Shown here: one piece after another, positions 28,396 through 37,691 of the stretch
Layout of the letters: every line of letters starts with the position of its first letter
Numbering within the stretch: the stretch's first letter is position 1
Assembly: GCA_029212405.1 (NCBI GenBank)
Contig: JARGNR010000010.1
Span: 29,207-93,206, forward strand
Direction of reading: 5' to 3'
Source: Saprospiraceae bacterium
Lineage (GTDB): Bacteria; Bacteroidota; Bacteroidia; Chitinophagales; Saprospiraceae
Length of the DNA stretch: 64,000 nucleotides
Made by a program: the position numbers and the translations under genes
Notes under the pieces: model-generated
Seen by the model: only the letters and a program-made list of their open reading frames with translations
The model's database searches: none
What the model was told of the DNA's origin: nothing

Positions 28396-29472
28396 ATGGA
28401 ATGTACCTCACTATTATCCTCTGCCATTAATGATGGCGATGTTAGTACAAAATTATTTAAAGGAACAAGTCATAAAAACCTTGTTACTGATCTTCAACGA
28501 ACATTGTTCGAACTGGGATTTGAAAAACAGTTAAAATGGGATCAATACCAAGCAGATGGTCAATACGGAAATGCTACTCAAGCCGCACTCGTCGCATTTG
28601 CAAAAAAAAATGGTTTAGATACTGACGGGAGTAAGGTCACGAATGAGCTAGCTAAAATACTCGTTCGTAGGCATGACTTTCTACCAAGTATGTATCTACT
28701 TTGGGAAATTCACAATTCGGATTTGAGAACACGAAAATTTATCTCAAAGGGGACTAAGATGAGTATCATTGCCATTCAAACGCTGCTCAATACACTGGGC
28801 TATAGAGAAGCCCCAAGTGGTGATCTGTTAGAAGAAGATGGGCTCTATGGCCCTGAAACAACTAAAGCATTTATTGCATTTGCTAAAGACAACAATATCG
28901 ACTCGGACGGCGATTGGCTCAGCCGACCTCTAATTAATCTCCTCCTGAAAGAAATCGATCTTTTCTATGGAAAGGATTGGTCTACATTGGCTGCAAATAA
29001 TCTACCCAATGCATCTTCCCCTCTCATTCTATATCAAGGTACTCGTTTTGTAGGAAATCCTTGTCGTGCAGACGTTCAATTCAAACCGATGCTGGAAAAA
29101 ATAAACACGTATGCGGAACAGGCTCAAGTCTTCATTTATGTAACCAGCTCTTTTCGAACAACTACTAATGTAGCCGGTGCCATCGTAACACCGGCAACTC
29201 GGTCCAATCATCTTGCCGGTCATGGAATAGATATGAATATAAAATATGGAAATGGGGGATTTGCCAATTCCAAAGTATTGACAAAATACCCAGATGTTCC
29301 CGCACCTGTACGACAGTTTCTGACCTCAATTATCGATGATCCTGCCTTGCGCTGGGGAGGTAATTTTTCAGAAAAAGATCCGGTGCACATTGATGATGGA
29401 TTAAATCAAAATGGACCTGCATGGGACAAGCGATATGAATTGATGCAGAAGGCGGTGCAGTTGGGTAAGTAG
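28396..29472 (+). CDS. Peptidoglycan-binding protein with M15 (VanY-like) peptidase domain, no signal peptide
   Basis: 358 residues. Two peptidoglycan-binding-type repeats: residues about 20-95 (NLVTDLQRTLFELGF, ADGQYGNATQAALVAFAKKNGLDTDG) and about 115-195 (IIAIQTLLNTLGY, DGLYGPETTKAFIAFAKDNN). The C-terminal M15 domain (about 210-355) has a SNHLAGHGIDMN zinc motif near residue 272 and the second histidine in DPVHIDDG near 331. This predicts D-Ala or cross-link peptidase activity on cell-wall peptides. There is no N-terminal signal sequence, so the route to its substrate is unclear. It may be a lysin or secreted effector. Single-gene unit. Confidence 0.8.
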   Translation: MECTSLLSSAINDGDVSTKLFKGTSHKNLVTDLQRTLFELGFEKQLKWDQYQADGQYGNATQAALVAFAKKNGLDTDGSKVTNELAKILVRRHDFLPSMYLLWEIHNSDLRTRKFISKGTKMSIIAIQTLLNTLGYREAPSGDLLEEDGLYGPETTKAFIAFAKDNNIDSDGDWLSRPLINLLLKEIDLFYGKDWSTLAANNLPNASSPLILYQGTRFVGNPCRADVQFKPMLEKINTYAEQAQVFIYVTSSFRTTTNVAGAIVTPATRSNHLAGHGIDMNIKYGNGGFANSKVLTKYPDVPAPVRQFLTSIIDDPALRWGGNFSEKDPVHIDDGLNQNGPAWDKRYELMQKAVQLGK

Positions 29473-29588
29473 CAGACTATATAGAGTAATTCATGGATCA
29501 CCCGAAGTGAACATGCCGTTGATAGTTTGCCATCAATAAATGCCATTCAGGGCAATTCTGGTTCATCAGGTTTTGATTTAGAAACCAA

Positions 29589-30476
29589 TTAAATAAAAAC
29601 ATCCAACTGCTCATCTAGAATCTTCGCCCTGATTGGAGTAAGTCCAACATTCTGTCCATCAATGTTCAAGGGATCTTTGGTTGAACTTTCAATCGAAAAC
29701 GATTTGGCGCGATAATGCTCAATCACGGGATCACCTATATGTTTGCCTTTAAATACTTTGAGAAAAAGGGATAATAATCGCAACCTTGAAGCCTTTCGCA
29801 CTACAAAAATGTCTAACAATCCATCATCGAATTCTGCCTGTGGAGCCATTTTCATTCCGTTGCCGGTATACTTGGTATTGCACGCCAAAAATAATGCTAC
29901 GTCATCTTCAATCGACAAATCATCGATTTCAATTTTTACCTTCGTAGTCTTGTTGATCATTAACTCTATCAATGAGGCTACGTCATATCGAATACCCCCT
30001 AAAGCTCTGAGTTTTTCTGCCCTCAAATTGATTAATGATGGCATGCCCCATCCCAAAATATTAAAACTAAATATCTTTTCAGTCTCTGAAACAACTTCAA
30101 AAATATCCATCTTTCCTCTCTTATTCGAAAGAATTTTTTGGACAGCTTTTACTGGATCCAAACAGTCTAAATCATGCATCAAAGAATTGCCAGTACCTCC
30201 AGGAATGAATCCAATTGGGAGTCTTTTTCCATCCTTTCTTTGAAGAACTCCATTGATTACTTCGTGAAAGGTTCCGTCTCCACCGACAATACAAATTGCC
30301 TCTAAATCATCAAGATTCTTCGTATTGGCCAGTTCATACGGGTGATTTTTATGGGTAGAAAGGTCTACTTCCAAATCAATACCGGCTTCTTCGAATAATC
30401 CTCTGATTTTTTTTAGAATAGAAGGGCCTTTTTTTTGGCCACTCATAGGATTGATGATTAGGTAATAGTTGGACAT
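29589..30476 (-). CDS. Diacylglycerol kinase-family lipid kinase (YegS-like)
   Basis: 295 residues. The nucleotide-binding loop GGDGTFHEVINGVL is near residues 63-76 and PGGTGNS near 90-96, both diagnostic. The C-terminal beta domain (about 130-295) ends with PLNIDGQNVGLTPI, the family's typical finish. Members phosphorylate diacylglycerol, sphingosine-like or related lipids at the inner face of the membrane. The exact lipid is unknown. It is divergent from the accessory gene at 30516 with only about 40 bp between them, which leaves little room for promoters. Confidence 0.9.
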   Translation of the reverse strand: MSNYYLIINPMSGQKKGPSILKKIRGLFEEAGIDLEVDLSTHKNHPYELANTKNLDDLEAICIVGGDGTFHEVINGVLQRKDGKRLPIGFIPGGTGNSLMHDLDCLDPVKAVQKILSNKRGKMDIFEVVSETEKIFSFNILGWGMPSLINLRAEKLRALGGIRYDVASLIELMINKTTKVKIEIDDLSIEDDVALFLACNTKYTGNGMKMAPQAEFDDGLLDIFVVRKASRLRLLSLFLKVFKGKHIGDPVIEHYRAKSFSIESSTKDPLNIDGQNVGLTPIRAKILDEQLDVFI

Positions 30477-30515
30477 TGAGGGAAGATACCAAAATCCCTT
30501 TCAAGACCGATTAAA

Positions 30516-31996
30516 ATGAAATACATTTTCGAAGTTTTCAGAATAAGTTTCTCTCTTTCTACAGATAATTTTCTTTCCGCTGTCTTGACTTCTGCTATTA
30601 GGTCAGATGGCTCAGTAGAATATGGACTATATACAAGGGAAGAAGTACTTAGTTCAGATTATGATTTACCTCTATCGAATCTTATTGCTATAACACACAA
30701 TGTTGTACTAACACAAACCATCTTTGGAGAACTTGATTGTGACATAACAGAAAAATTATTTGAAGAAATAGCAGATCAGATAGAGGAAGATGGATTGAAA
30801 CCAATTCAAATAGATGGTACTCGAGATTGTCTGGCTCATGTTTTAATGGAAGAATGTACAGATTACTATTCTGTTTCTGGCGATGGAACTACGACTTATT
30901 TATATACAAGTTGTAATCAATGGACAGAAACAATTCAAGTTGGATGTAACGATGGATACCCTGGAGATAACCCAGGTAGTTGGACTCCTCCAATTAATGA
31001 TAGTGATCCAAATGGAGGGCCAAGACCTGATCCGATTGGAGATGGAACAGATGAAAATAATGACAATGATACAGACCCAATTGATAACAGAACATCAATA
31101 GAAAAACTATGTGATTCATACCCAGTGCATTGTGACTGTATAGTTACAGGAGATAATGAAAGTGATGCCAAACTGATTCATAGATTAATAACAGACCATG
31201 ATCATTTGTTAGATCCATGTAATTCCAACAGTAGCTTTATGGAAAATATCTTATCTTCGGTCTGCGCAAAAAACAATGGAAATTTGACAAGTTCTGCTCT
31301 TCTTGAGGGAATCAATAATGCATCTTCAGATGGATTAATAACAGCATATAATAATATGGTTGATAATTATTCTACAGGTTGTGGGAGTCTAAATGAACTA
31401 AATCAAATAACAGATAATATGTCTGAATGTAATCTTGCATCTTTCATAGAAAGCTTTAATTCATATTTTGGAATTATCAATGAACCCGCGAAACAAACAA
31501 ATCCCATACTTTGACTGTAGGCTCTATACTGTGTGCAACCATATTTGATATTCAAGATGCAGGAGATGGCATACATTTTACAGGAGGAATTTCAGGACTT
31601 AGATTTGATGTAATAAATATACTTAGTGTTACACAAACAGTACCTATTGGTAATTTGGTATTATTAGTGGATAAAGATGTATTGAATAATAATTGTCCAG
31701 TTTCAAATGTTGCAAACTTAATGACACTAGCAATAAATGAAACTATCGAACAAATTAGAATTTTGATGCAAAATGAACTTTTCTATGAAGATTTAACGGA
31801 TCCAGATACATTTCAAGGAATCCTATTAAGAAATATATCAGCAAAAAGTGCAGATTGTGTTTCACATGGCTATGGAGGATCGGCTTCAGCCAATGTTACA
31901 AATGAACCAGCAGCATATACAGCAAGATGCAATACAACTTTTCCTGTATTTACTAATAATTTTATATCTATGAACAATGGTGCAGATTGTCAATAA
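30516..31996 (+). pseudogene. Frame-interrupted gene of unknown function (two ORFs, 30516-31514 and about 31484-31996)
   Basis: The first frame gives 332 residues: an N-terminal part that looks cut into a domain (SIRSDGSVEYGLYTREEVLSS region), an Asp/Asn/Pro-rich linker (about 160-195) and a cysteine-containing part. It stops at TGA 31512-31514. The second frame, shifted by -1, is open from 31484 and gives at least 161 residues, also Cys-containing; its only start candidate is a TTG overlapping that TGA. Continuity of composition suggests one original gene broken by a shift between 31484 and 31514. It has no clear signal peptide and I do not recognise it. The stretch is visibly AT-rich. Two lipoprotein genes follow directly. 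Confidence 0.55.
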
Positions 31997-32009
31997 GTAC
32001 TATCGTATA

Positions 32010-32795
32010 ATGTTAGTAATATTTGTTATTACATGTTACAGTTGTGCTACAACTAAAAGCATCGTATCGTGTACATTTAATCCTGAGAAAAATGAAATAA
32101 TTGGAAATAATAAAAAGGCAAAAGCTTTTATGTCTTATAATAACAATAACTATATACCAATAGCAATTGAAGAATTATTGTACAATAATAGAAATGTTAT
32201 ATCAAATTATAAAGAACCACTTCCTCAATATGCAGAATTAGATTCATTAACTGGAAATATAAAAATGGTCAATAATCCACAAGCAAAATCATTACTAAGA
32301 GGTGGATATAAAATTAAAGGATGCACAGACACAACTTGGGCAAAAAAGAAAATGGCAGATCACTTATTGCGTAAATATCAATTAAGTAGACAAGATTCAT
32401 TTTTCATTAATGATATCTTTACTTATTCGTTCAATCTTGATTCCATTCAATTACTTAAATCACATGAAGATTTAAATATTATTGTAGGCTTAAAAAAATC
32501 TAGGGGATTTTATGAATGCCTTGGTTGTAATTTTTCATTATTTATTTCTGGCATTCTTGATGAGCGTGGATACAAATTTCGAGGAATAAAAAGATACGAA
32601 TTAAATCATGATCAAACTTTCTTTGATACTGAATTCCTAACAAAAGAAAAGTTTGATTTCTCATATTATTTCAAAGCATATAAAGATGTAGAGATTGATG
32701 AAGTTATATCTACATTAAGAAATAAATATGGGATTATGTTGACACATGAACGCACTGATACAGTTAGAATGGGTGTTTATAATCTTGATGAATAA
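32010..32795 (+). CDS. Lipoprotein, first of a tandem pair
   Basis: The ATG at 32010 gives a lipoprotein signal (MLVIFVITCYSC, lipid on the second cysteine); in-frame ATG at 31977 overlaps the previous reading frame and is also possible. The mature part (about 245 residues) is closely related to the product of the next gene: GGYKIKGCTDTTWAKKKMADHLL, FFINDIFTYSFNLDSIQLL and the end GIMLTHERTDTVRMGVYNLDE all have counterparts. The family is not recognised. Position behind a broken gene with a possible variable tail would fit an immunity or anchoring protein, but this is speculation. Confidence 0.65.
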   Translation: MLVIFVITCYSCATTKSIVSCTFNPEKNEIIGNNKKAKAFMSYNNNNYIPIAIEELLYNNRNVISNYKEPLPQYAELDSLTGNIKMVNNPQAKSLLRGGYKIKGCTDTTWAKKKMADHLLRKYQLSRQDSFFINDIFTYSFNLDSIQLLKSHEDLNIIVGLKKSRGFYECLGCNFSLFISGILDERGYKFRGIKRYELNHDQTFFDTEFLTKEKFDFSYYFKAYKDVEIDEVISTLRNKYGIMLTHERTDTVRMGVYNLDE

Positions 32796-32887
32796 TTTAT
32801 AAAAGTTCAATACAAATTATTACACAAATAATTGCGGTACGGTTTGGAGAAATGTACAGGCTAATGATTTTACAGACTGTTTATAAT

Positions 32888-33718
32888 ATGAATAAAATGA
32901 AACCTAGGTATCTGCTATTAAATATATTCATTGTGATTGTCATTTCTTGTTCTCCTAAGTTCATGATTACTGCCGATAAGAATGAATGTATTTTGATTAA
33001 AGAAGAGAATAGAATTCAAGGATCAGATTTGACCGCCAAAACTTTTGGTTCTGAATTTGAATACTATTTACCAAGAGTAATAGAAAGTCTTGCTTTTAAT
33101 AGTACTCCGAATAGTCCAATAAATAGTAATTACAGTGAACCGCCAAGAACTTATTTCGAAGAAGACACTGTAAGCGGTGGAATTCGAGTCATTTCTAATC
33201 CAAAAAACAAATCCAAGATCAGAGCTTTTTATATAATTGAAGGGTGCATAGATACAATTTGGGCAAAAAATAGGATGGCAGAACATTTAATGCAAAAATA
33301 TAAATTGACTAGAATAGATTCTTTCTATTTGAATGACGCATTTACATATTCAATACATCCAGACTCTTTACATTTATTGACTGTTCACAATGACCCAAAT
33401 GTGGATTTAGCTTTCAAGAATATTGGTTGGGATTTTCATTGTATGGGTTGTACAATTGCTAATTCACTAGGCTGGATATTCTATGAACAGGGGATTGATC
33501 CCCTAGGATTTATTAGAGTTGAACTTAATCCTGATATAAACTATTATGATCAGGATTTCCTGAAAAATGTTAAACTACACTTTGTTTACAACTATAATAA
33601 ATATAGAGAGATTGAGTCATCTCAATTACAATATGCCCTAAGAGAAGATTTTGGTATTATTTTGACACATGAACGAAGAGATACAGTTAGAATGGGATAC
33701 TATGTGCTTGATGAATAG
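32888..33718 (+). CDS. Lipoprotein, second of a tandem pair
   Basis: Start taken at the ATG 32888 (or 32897), giving a lipoprotein signal (LLLNIFIVIVISC). It is a paralogue of the preceding protein along the whole length: YIIEGCIDTIWAKNRMAEHL, FYLNDAFTYSIHPDSLHLL, and the end GIILTHERRDTVRMGYYVLDE. The first 15 codons of the longer open frame are probably not translated. The short sequence TATAAAAGTTCAATA follows both stop codons, so the duplicated unit included the 3' flank. Function unknown. A terminator follows. Confidence 0.65.
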   Translation: MNKMKPRYLLLNIFIVIVISCSPKFMITADKNECILIKEENRIQGSDLTAKTFGSEFEYYLPRVIESLAFNSTPNSPINSNYSEPPRTYFEEDTVSGGIRVISNPKNKSKIRAFYIIEGCIDTIWAKNRMAEHLMQKYKLTRIDSFYLNDAFTYSIHPDSLHLLTVHNDPNVDLAFKNIGWDFHCMGCTIANSLGWIFYEQGIDPLGFIRVELNPDINYYDQDFLKNVKLHFVYNYNKYREIESSQLQYALREDFGIILTHERRDTVRMGYYVLDE

Positions 33719-33747
33719 TATATAAAAGTTCAATAGTTTAAATTAGT

Positions 33748-33787
33748 AGAGGTTCGGATCTTACGATTCGAATCTCTTTTTATTTTG
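33748..33787 (+). terminator. Rho-independent terminator
   Basis: A 13-bp stem (AGAGGTTCGGATC with GATTCGAATCTCT, G-U pairs allowed, loop TTAC) is followed by TTTTTATTTT. It closes the duplicated lipoprotein unit. Confidence 0.8.
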
Positions 33788-34088
33788 ATATCAAAAAAAG
33801 ACATACACCATGATAAAGAATTTACAAGTAATATAATCTCTCTCACGATTAACCAATTATATCATAGACCTTTATGCTTTTTTTTTATTCTGGCAATGCT
33901 GGCACCATTATTCTTAAAAAGAACACTTTTCCAATTATGTTTAAGAAAATATCTTTCCTATATCCAATCTGAGAGGGATAATATGATTTGACTTGTTCTT
34001 TCCATGGCTTCTTAATCTTAAGAGCAAAAATGCAGATAATGATGTTTTTTAGGATCGCTCATAGACTATAGTTTCTGTTAAAAAGGAT

Positions 34089-34333
34089 TTACATATCAAT
34101 ATCCAAATCATCTTTACGAAGTGAATCATAAAGAGGTGAGTCGTTTTTCTTGCCAAGTATAAATGATTTTAGCCGTTCTTCCTTGGTTGCACTTCCACCT
34201 TTTATAAAAGCATCAAAGAAAGGTAATTCATCTTCATTTAGAACATTTTCAAACTGATAAAAAGTTCAGATTTCTGTTGCTGAATAATATAACCTACATT
34301 AAAACCATCTACTTTATCTTTAATTTCACTCAT
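34089..34333 (-). pseudogene. Small gene of unknown function broken by a one-base deletion
   Basis: An ATG at 34331-34333 overlaps the stop of the upstream HTH remnant (ATGAGTGA arrangement). The frame reads MSEIKDKVDGFNVGYIIQQQ and KSELF, then is lost in a run of five A (34259-34263, plus strand). Adding one A restores an 81-residue frame that continues YQFENVLNEDELPFFDAFIK, GGSATKEERLKSFILGKKND and SPLYDSLRKDDLDIDM to a stop at 34089. The repaired length is an exact multiple of three, which supports a real gene that has decayed. The product would be a small acidic cytoplasmic protein. I do not recognise it. Confidence 0.6.
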
Positions 34334-34481
34334 TGTTTGATTCGGTTTTATTTTCAATGAAATCTAAAATTGATTGCCTGTGATAGAGAATTTGTTTGCC
34401 AGTAATTTTGCGCTCGTCAATATGTCCTGACTATCTATATTTCTGGAAAGTAGTCTGAGAATTGATTCTAAGTAGTGTCAT
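34326..34481 (-). pseudogene. Excisionase/HTH_17-like DNA-binding protein with an internal stop
   Basis: The frame from ATG 34481 reads MTLLRINSQTTFQKYR, a TAG, then SGHIDERKITGKQILYHRQS and ILDFIENKTESNNE to a TGA at 34326. The order (L-R-x-x-S/R-x-x-T-F-x-K, then S-G-x-I, a basic wing, then S-I-L-D-F-I) is that of MerR/excisionase-type helix-turn-helix proteins found in mobile elements of Bacteroidota. The in-frame TAG falls between the recognition helix and the wing. It begins 4 bp beyond the stop of the S74 surface protein gene and overlaps the next remnant, so the two remnants were once an operon. Confidence 0.6.
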
Positions 34482-34485
34482 CGTT

Positions 34486-37400
34486 TCAATTTTGCGGTCC
34501 CTCCAGAGCTGCCAACCTCTTTTCCAATGTTTTTATCAGTTCATTTTGTGCTGACAATTGATCCGACATTTCTTGTACTGCCTTGACCAACGGCACCACA
34601 AATTCAGCATATTTAAGGCCATACACATCATTTTCATTTTTTGGTGCATCCACCCCACTAAAATCAAATCCGATTTGTTGTGCTGATGCTTCCACTTCCT
34701 GAGCAATAAAACCTGTTTGTAGAACATCATTGTCCGAATCAAATCCTTCTTTCCCATTCACTACATTATGCAATTCATTTCTATTCAAAATATATTGAAC
34801 GGGTCTGAGCTGATTGATAAAGTTTAAACCTGGCACACTCTCTGACACATTAGATTTGAATCGACCATCACTGATATTGGTCCAATTACTAAAACCTCCT
34901 ATAGATGAGACTGCCGCATTACCGATGCGCACTTGATTACTGGCTGTTGCCGCAGCTTGATAGCCCAAGGCCATTTGATTATCCCCATTTGCTGAAGCGG
35001 AAGTATATGCTCCTAAATACACATTATTTTCACCTACTACACTTTGATTGGTTGCTTCTCTACCAATAGCAATGGTATTGTTTTGGATTCCACTTAGAGA
35101 CGCCTTATACCCGATGGCAATTGCCCCCGAATGAAAGACATCGTCACAATCTTCACATGCTTGTGCCCCAATGATCACAGAGTTTTCATAAGAACTCATA
35201 TTATAACCTGCTTTATAGCCTGCAAATACATTTTTATCAAAGTTGAAAATATTAAAACCTGCCAAATGCCCCATGGCAGTATTCCGTTCTCCTGAAGCGA
35301 TGTTCTTTAACGCAGCATTTCCCACCGCTACATTTTCTCTAGCCCCTGTTGAAGAACAAGACCCAGATGCATCTTGCATGGCTCCATACCCCACTGCTAC
35401 ATTGGCTGCTATATGGAAACTATTATTAAAACACCCATAATTCTCCAATGCAAAGGCTCCAATTGCTGTATTTCTGGCCCCTGCGTTATTTGATTCTAAA
35501 GCGGCCTTCCCTATCGCTACATTATAGTTCCCCACCACATTATTCCTCGATGTAGAATCACCTATTGCCACATTGTGACTTCCCGTAACATTGGCATGTA
35601 AAGATGCTTTTCCCAAACCAATATTTAAATCTCCATGGGTATTGTTGTATAATGAAAATGTACCCATTCCAATATTATATTCTCCACCTGTATTCTTAAA
35701 GAGCGAACTGGATCCAATGGCAATATTTCCTGTCCCTTGAGCAATGTAATCCAAAGCCAAAAATCCCATCCCAATATTACTTGATCCTGAAGAAGTTGTG
35801 GAAGTCGCATATGCCCCTTGCATTGCTTCGCCAATTGCAATATTATGTGCTCCACTGGTAATTTTTTTGCCCGATCCATGTCCTATAAAAGTATTGTTAG
35901 GACCTGTAGAGTTCATTCCTGCTTCATACCCAACAGCCACAGATTCGTATGGAAATGCAGATGAGGTACCCATTAAACTTTTACTTCCAATCGCTACATT
36001 TTTACTCCCTCCATAATATAAAGTAGAATCACCTATTGCAACACTTTTTTCATGGCTTGAACCGCTTAGAAAGTTTGCAAACGTACCTATGGATACACCA
36101 TAGTCAGACGGTCCTGCCAAATATCCAAGTGTTACTGCATTTTCTGGAGACGAATTAATCGGAATTTGGGAAAATAATGTACTATTGTTGGCATGTATTA
36201 TTTCTATATACTCATCCTTGAAACCATACCTATACACGTTATCATATTTAAGACTAAAATTGGGCAAAACACTCCCACTCAATTCAGCTTTTGTTGTTCC
36301 TCCAGTACCTGTGAGCTGCATTGACGATCCAAATCCAAGTGAACTCAGATCTAAGGCATTCCCTGAAGTGATTTTCAAACTATCATTCTCAATGAGTAAG
36401 GTTTGAATTTCATTGTCGGGATCTGCATCTGCATCTTCAAAATTATCTATGTTATCCTGAAATCCAACTGGAATACCAGACAGGGAGGACCAGGTTTCTA
36501 TTTCATTGAATGGATCATTATCTTCATCCGATGTTTGATCCAAGCTCCAATAGGTGGTTCCATCATTGGCCAAGGTAAGCACAAACCCAACAATCCCTCC
36601 TGTCTCTGGTAAGGAATATGCATTATTGATTGTCACTCTTCCATCTACATTCAACCCATTTTTAATGGAAACCGTGTCATTAAAAAAAGTCTCTCCATTT
36701 ATGGTTAATTCCGACGCATCAAATTTTCCATAAATAAGAGGATTGGATACAGAATCATTATGGATAATCAATTGATTACTTCCTTGTGCATTCATTCCCG
36801 ATCGATACCCTAAAAACACATTTCCCTCTCCAGAAATGATATTTTCACCAGATTTATTTCCTACATACACATTTCTGTTTCCAGTGCTGTCTAGCATACC
36901 TGAGTTGTGTCCCAGGTAAACATTTTCGCCTCCATCAATATTTGAATGCCCTGATCGCCTTCCCAAAAATGTATTTTGGTCTCCATTCTCATTCGATGTT
37001 CCTGAGCTATTGCCAACAAATACATTACCGTTGTTTGTCCCATCGTCCTGACTACCAGCATCGACACCAATAAAACTGCTATTACCAGGACTATCCAACT
37101 CCAATGTCTTAGCTGTTAATGTCATTACTTCTTGATTTTCAATATCAAATCGAATTTGATCATCATCTTCTGACTTCTCTACATTTATTCCTGTATCATT
37201 ATCTGCGTCAACAATCCTTTTTATTTTTGAAATGTCCAATTGATCAATAATCCGAATCCAATTTCCTTGTTGGTAGACCATAATGGCATTCACATCAACA
37301 TCGTATACAATTAATCCAACTGCAGGATTGACAATTTGATTTCTTTGCATTGAATCCAACTTAGGTATAAGTAATCCTTGATCTGTACTTTGAACATGAA

Positions 37401-37509
37401 GGATAGCGCTGGGATGAGGGGATATTGTTCCTATTCCTATGCTTTGAGCAAACGTTTGAGAATTACCCATCATGATAAAAATGACAATCACTGTAAGTGT
37501 CTTTTTCAT
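34486..37509 (-). CDS. Exported surface protein with head repeats and S74 (tail-fibre chaperone) domain
   Basis: 1007 residues with a signal peptide (1-22, ending SQTFAQ). The middle (about 150-270 and 470-880) is built of many short repeats of the type N-x-A-I-G-x-x-A-L and N-x-x-x-G-x-x-S, like the left-handed head of YadA/Hia-type trimeric proteins. The C-terminal domain (about 885-1007) has ISDGRFKSNVSES, GLNFINQLRPVQYILN and AQEVEASAQQIG, the S74 intramolecular chaperone found in phage tail spikes, then a short coiled coil. It probably forms a trimer. The S74 domain may cleave itself after folding. No T9SS domain is seen. Confidence 0.85.
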   Translation of the reverse strand: MKKTLTVIVIFIMMGNSQTFAQSIGIGTISPHPSAILHVQSTDQGLLIPKLDSMQRNQIVNPAVGLIVYDVDVNAIMVYQQGNWIRIIDQLDISKIKRIVDADNDTGINVEKSEDDDQIRFDIENQEVMTLTAKTLELDSPGNSSFIGVDAGSQDDGTNNGNVFVGNSSGTSNENGDQNTFLGRRSGHSNIDGGENVYLGHNSGMLDSTGNRNVYVGNKSGENIISGEGNVFLGYRSGMNAQGSNQLIIHNDSVSNPLIYGKFDASELTINGETFFNDTVSIKNGLNVDGRVTINNAYSLPETGGIVGFVLTLANDGTTYWSLDQTSDEDNDPFNEIETWSSLSGIPVGFQDNIDNFEDADADPDNEIQTLLIENDSLKITSGNALDLSSLGFGSSMQLTGTGGTTKAELSGSVLPNFSLKYDNVYRYGFKDEYIEIIHANNSTLFSQIPINSSPENAVTLGYLAGPSDYGVSIGTFANFLSGSSHEKSVAIGDSTLYYGGSKNVAIGSKSLMGTSSAFPYESVAVGYEAGMNSTGPNNTFIGHGSGKKITSGAHNIAIGEAMQGAYATSTTSSGSSNIGMGFLALDYIAQGTGNIAIGSSSLFKNTGGEYNIGMGTFSLYNNTHGDLNIGLGKASLHANVTGSHNVAIGDSTSRNNVVGNYNVAIGKAALESNNAGARNTAIGAFALENYGCFNNSFHIAANVAVGYGAMQDASGSCSSTGARENVAVGNAALKNIASGERNTAMGHLAGFNIFNFDKNVFAGYKAGYNMSSYENSVIIGAQACEDCDDVFHSGAIAIGYKASLSGIQNNTIAIGREATNQSVVGENNVYLGAYTSASANGDNQMALGYQAAATASNQVRIGNAAVSSIGGFSNWTNISDGRFKSNVSESVPGLNFINQLRPVQYILNRNELHNVVNGKEGFDSDNDVLQTGFIAQEVEASAQQIGFDFSGVDAPKNENDVYGLKYAEFVVPLVKAVQEMSDQLSAQNELIKTLEKRLAALEGPQN

Positions 37510-37691
37510 ACTTCATTTTATTTGATGATACAAAAATGGGTAAGAAGGTGTATTGAATTACTACCTCCGAGGGTAGTTATTCTAAGGTATGATTTATAGA
37601 CATTGCAGTATGAAAGATCAGAAAGAAGAAGCAGAAGATGTAACAGTCTTAAAAATCATTATATCTTTATTAATCAGCGAAATGAAACACC

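Noticed and set aside
33785..33991. A 68-codon frame on the plus strand
   Set aside because: It starts with TTG inside a terminator tail and lies antisense to the eroded minus-strand coding; composition is not gene-like.
34486..37509. A prophage, because of the tail-fibre-like S74 domain
   Set aside because: The protein has a secretion signal and no other phage structural, packaging or lysis genes are nearby.
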